From Oscillospiraceae bacterium (GTDB lineage Bacteria > Bacillota > Clostridia > Oscillospirales > Oscillospiraceae): 7,822 nt of DNA. Positions 5,984 to 7,822 of the stretch are shown here, piece after piece; within the stretch, counting starts at the first letter, position 1; every line of letters starts with the position of its first letter. Both the position numbers and the translations under genes were made by a program. The stretch spans positions 1 through 7,822 of the forward strand of contig CADCLH010000091.1 in NCBI GenBank assembly GCA_902802215.1. Reading direction: 5' to 3'. The notes below the pieces were generated by a model. It was not told where the DNA came from, did not search any database, and saw only the letters and a program-made list of their open reading frames with translations.

Positions 5984-6814
5984 TTATCGTTTCATCCGTT
6001 CGAGCAGGTACGGGATGGCCTGCTCGAAGTTCACGCCGTACCAGCTGTGGTTTTCCTCCGCGAGCGTCAGGCGGATGCACTCCACCGTGTAGTCCGCCGC
6101 CAGGGCCAGCGCGTCCGGGACCGTCCGTCCCGCCACCAGCGCGCCGACCGCCGCCGAGGAGTAGATGTCCCCGGTGCCGTGGAAGCTCACCGGCAGGTGC
6201 TCGGTGAAGTATTCGCTGTAGGCGTGGTCGTCCCCGCTGAGCGACACGACGCCGAGCTTTCCCTTCTCGAAGCTCACGCCGGTGAGGGCCGCGTTCTTCG
6301 CCCCGCGGTCCAGCAGCCCCTCGAGCAGCTCCAGGATGAACGCGCGGTCGTAGTCCTCGCGGTACTCCTTCCCGAGCAGGAAGCAGGCCTCGGTCAGGTT
6401 CGGCAGCACGAGGTCCGCGCCGTCCAGCAGCTCGGCCATCTTCCCCGGAAAGTCCGGCGTGAAGCCCGCGTAGAGCTTCCCGTTGTCGGCCATGGCCGGG
6501 TCGACGATGATCTTCGCGCCCGCGCCGAAGTCCCTGAAATAGCGCTTGACGATGTCCACCTGCCGGAACGAGCCGAGATAGCCCGTGTACAGCGCGTCGA
6601 AGGTAAAGCCCTCCTGCTTCCAGTGGTCCGCGATGGGCTCCATCTCGTCGGTCAGATCGCAGAAGGTCCAGCCCTTGAACTGGGTGTGCGTCGACAAAAC
6701 GGCGGTCGGGACCACCGCGCACTCGACGCCCATGGCCGAGATGATCGGCAGCGCCACTGTGAGCGAGCACTTGCCGAGGGCCGAAATATCCTGAATGCTG
6801 GCGATGCGTTTCAT
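5984..6814 (-). CDS. pdxK: Pyridoxamine/pyridoxal kinase (PfkB/ThiD superfamily)
   Basis: A cytoplasmic ATP-dependent kinase that phosphorylates B6 vitamers (pyridoxal, pyridoxine, pyridoxamine) in PLP salvage. From the ATG at 6814 it is 276 residues, the normal length. Seen: the N-terminal IQDISALGKCSLTVALPIISAMG (in the stretch 7-29, common to PdxK/PdxY), VVPTAVLSTHTQF (34-46), LYTGYLGS, the substrate/ATP-side VDPAMADNGKLY, LVLPNLTEACFLLG, LTGV, and the family signature GTGDIYSSA (213-221) with the catalytic Asp216. AGGA just upstream fits the start at 6814; an in-frame ATG at 6823 is possible but has almost no spacing to its AAGG. The longer open frame running up to 7645 is antisense to the next gene and is rejected. 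The gene is divergent from a MocR regulator, which suggests control by B6 status. A phosphomethylpyrimidine (ThiD) activity cannot be fully excluded. Confidence 0.92.
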   Translation of the reverse strand: MKRIASIQDISALGKCSLTVALPIISAMGVECAVVPTAVLSTHTQFKGWTFCDLTDEMEPIADHWKQEGFTFDALYTGYLGSFRQVDIVKRYFRDFGAGAKIIVDPAMADNGKLYAGFTPDFPGKMAELLDGADLVLPNLTEACFLLGKEYREDYDRAFILELLEGLLDRGAKNAALTGVSFEKGKLGVVSLSGDDHAYSEYFTEHLPVSFHGTGDIYSSAAVGALVAGRTVPDALALAADYTVECIRLTLAEENHSWYGVNFEQAIPYLLERMKR

Positions 6815-6834
6815 GTTCCTCATCCTTTCGGGGA

Positions 6835-6863
6835 TTGACTTTTGACGCTTCGGATTATACACT
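6835..6863 (+). promoter_or_regulatory. Putative promoter of the MocR gene
   Basis: TTGACT (6835-6840), 17 bp, then TACACT (6858-6863): 5 of 6 and 4 of 6 matches. TATACA at 6856-6861 is an alternative -10 at 15-bp spacing. Its -10 region overlaps the pdxK -10 on the other strand, so the two divergent promoters would compete for polymerase. AAGGAG (6892-6897) follows but sits 16 nt from the ATG. Confidence 0.45.
6854..6859 (-). promoter_or_regulatory. pdxK -10 box (TATAAT) lacking a good -35
   Basis: A perfect TATAAT is read on the minus strand 40 bp upstream of the kinase start. At 16-18 bp spacing the possible -35 hexamers (for example TATCAA) match consensus at only 2 of 6 positions. A perfect -10 with no -35 is typical of promoters that need an activator, and the divergent MocR protein is an obvious candidate. 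Confidence 0.5.
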
Positions 6864-6865
6864 GA

Positions 6866-6915
6866 ATCTGGACTTGTTGATATCGCCAGATAAGGAGATT
6901 TTTTTAAGACCAGAT
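6866..6915. promoter_or_regulatory. ATCTGG/CCAGAT half-sites, possible MocR operator
   Basis: ATCTGG at 6866-6871 is an inverted match to CCAGAT at 6886-6891, and CCAGAT recurs at 6910-6915, exactly 24 bp further on, overlapping the MocR start codon. The pair 6866/6886 lies just upstream of the pdxK -10 box, where an activator would bind; the third copy could repress the regulator's own translation or transcription. MocR proteins usually bind repeated half-sites. Six-base matches can arise by chance, so this is tentative. Confidence 0.3.
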
Positions 6916-7822
6916 GAAGTACCGCATCGATCCCGACGCGCCCGAGAGCGCGTATTTGCAGCTTTACCGCCAGCTCCGGCAGGATCTGGTGAGCGGCGAG
7001 CTGCCCTTCGGGACGCGCCTGCCGTCCAAGCGCCTGCTCGCCGGGGAGCTGGGCGTGAGTCTCGTCACGGTCGAGCACGCCTACGCCCTGCTGTGCGACG
7101 AGGGCTATGTCGAAGCCCGCGAGCGCAGCGGCTACTTCGCCTGCTTCGGCGGCAGGCCGCGGAAGGAGACGCCGCTGCCGCCCCTGCCCGCCGCGGAGAG
7201 TATTGAGGCCCCGCCGGAGGACTTCCCTTTCTCGGTGCTCGCGCGCACCATGCGCCGGGTGCTCTCGGACTACGACCGCCGCATCCTGCTGCGCTCGCCG
7301 GGGCCCGGCACGCCGGAGCTGCGCGCCGCCATCGCGGCCTACATCCTGCGCACCCGCGGCCTTTCGGTCCCGCCCGAGCGCATCGTCGTCGGCGCGGGCG
7401 CGGAATACCTGTATTCGCTGATCGCCCAGCTCTTCGGGCGCGGAACCGTCTTCGCGCTGGAGGACCCCTGCTACCGCCGCATCCGTCAGGTCTACGAGGC
7501 CAACGGAGTCAAGTGTCTGGCCATGCCGATGGGCGAGGACGGGATCGTGTCCGACGCGCTCGCGGGCTGCGAGGCCGGGGTTTTGCACGTCACGCCCTTC
7601 GAGAGCTTCCCGAGCCGCGTCACGGCCAGCGCCGGCAAGCGGCACGAGTACGCCGCCTGGGCCCGCGGGCGGGACAGCTGGCTGGTGGAGGACGACTACG
7701 CCTCGGAGTTTGCCTCCGCGACAAAGCAGATCGACACCATCTGCTCGCTCGCGCCGGAGCGCGTCCTGTACCTCAACAGCTTCTCGCGCAGCTTCGCGCC
7801 CTCGATGCGCACGGCCTTTCTC
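6914..7822 (+). CDS. MocR-type regulator (GntR HTH plus aminotransferase-like domain), 3' end cut off
   Basis: MocR proteins join a GntR winged helix to a fold-type I aminotransferase domain that binds PLP as an effector; PdxR members control B6 genes. 303 residues are visible of about 450-480 expected. Residues 12-76 are the winged helix (LPSKRLLAGELGVSLVTVEHAYALL, then the wing EGYVEARERSGYF). A Pro-rich linker (81-102) leads to the aminotransferase part: LLRSPGPGTPELRAAIAAYI, VVGAGAEYLYSL, EDPCYRRI, VTPFESFPSR and LVEDDYASEF (257-266). The PLP lysine, normally in the FSK motif, is Arg292 (SFSRSFAPSMR), and the usual PSHQFPTG reads PFESFPSR, so the site is altered. ATG 6914 is the only possible start, because an in-frame TAA lies 9 bp upstream, yet the ribosome site is 16 nt away behind a T7 run. 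It is divergent from pdxK, its likely target. Confidence 0.9.
   Translation, partial: MKYRIDPDAPESAYLQLYRQLRQDLVSGELPFGTRLPSKRLLAGELGVSLVTVEHAYALLCDEGYVEARERSGYFACFGGRPRKETPLPPLPAAESIEAPPEDFPFSVLARTMRRVLSDYDRRILLRSPGPGTPELRAAIAAYILRTRGLSVPPERIVVGAGAEYLYSLIAQLFGRGTVFALEDPCYRRIRQVYEANGVKCLAMPMGEDGIVSDALAGCEAGVLHVTPFESFPSRVTASAGKRHEYAAWARGRDSWLVEDDYASEFASATKQIDTICSLAPERVLYLNSFSRSFAPSMRTAFL

Noticed and set aside
6815..7645. An in-frame N-terminal extension of the kinase gene to 553 codons
   Set aside because: The extra part is antisense to the MocR coding region, crosses both promoters and has the composition of a shadow frame; kinases of this family begin at the MKRI start.
7751..7822. Sequencing error explaining the Lys to Arg change in the MocR protein
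   Set aside because: CGC differs from both Lys codons at all three positions and the frame stays open with normal codon use on both sides.

Overview
The window is high-GC DNA (well above 60% by eye) that fits a spore-forming member of the Clostridia, most likely the Oscillospirales/Oscillospiraceae. This rests on two sporulation loci (a SpoIID-type lytic transglycosylase and both dipicolinate synthase subunits), a MutY with the Cys-x7-Cys iron-sulfur spacing I associate with Firmicutes, strong AGGAGG ribosome sites and good sigma-A promoters in the AT-richer gaps. I saw no phage, transposon, CRISPR or RNA gene. The content is chromosomal housekeeping plus sporulation genes.

Layout from the left. 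A minus-strand mutY (DNA repair) runs off the left edge. It is preceded by a 162-bp gap packed with hairpins. Next comes a minus-strand gene for an unrecognised eight-helix membrane protein with a clear sigma-A promoter. A plus-strand spoIID-like gene diverges from it; the best ribosome site points to a rare CTG start. The spoIID tail overlaps by 31 bp the tail of folA, which lies on the minus strand downstream of thyA in a two-gene dTMP/tetrahydrofolate operon. Divergent from thyA is the plus-strand dpaA-dpaB pair, coupled by an 11-bp overlap, which makes dipicolinic acid for the spore core. A strong terminator separates dpaB from a convergent pyridoxamine kinase. Divergent from the kinase, and running off the right edge, is a MocR-type regulator (GntR helix-turn-helix fused to an aminotransferase-like domain).

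How the parts work together. ThyA oxidises methylene-THF to DHF while making dTMP, and FolA regenerates THF. SpoIID (engulfment) and DpaAB (spore core dehydration) act at different stages of endospore formation and flank the thyA-folA operon. At the right end, the kinase makes a B6 phosphate and the divergent MocR protein is of the class that senses PLP, so a local B6 control circuit is likely.

The points most worth following up are the MocR protein, which has Arg where the PLP-binding Lys should be, and the hairpin array between the membrane gene and mutY. Lesser points are a DHFR lacking the usual Trp of the Met20 loop, the apparent CTG start of spoIID, and a possible sigma-K promoter before dpaA. 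I did not see a clearly new multi-gene system.
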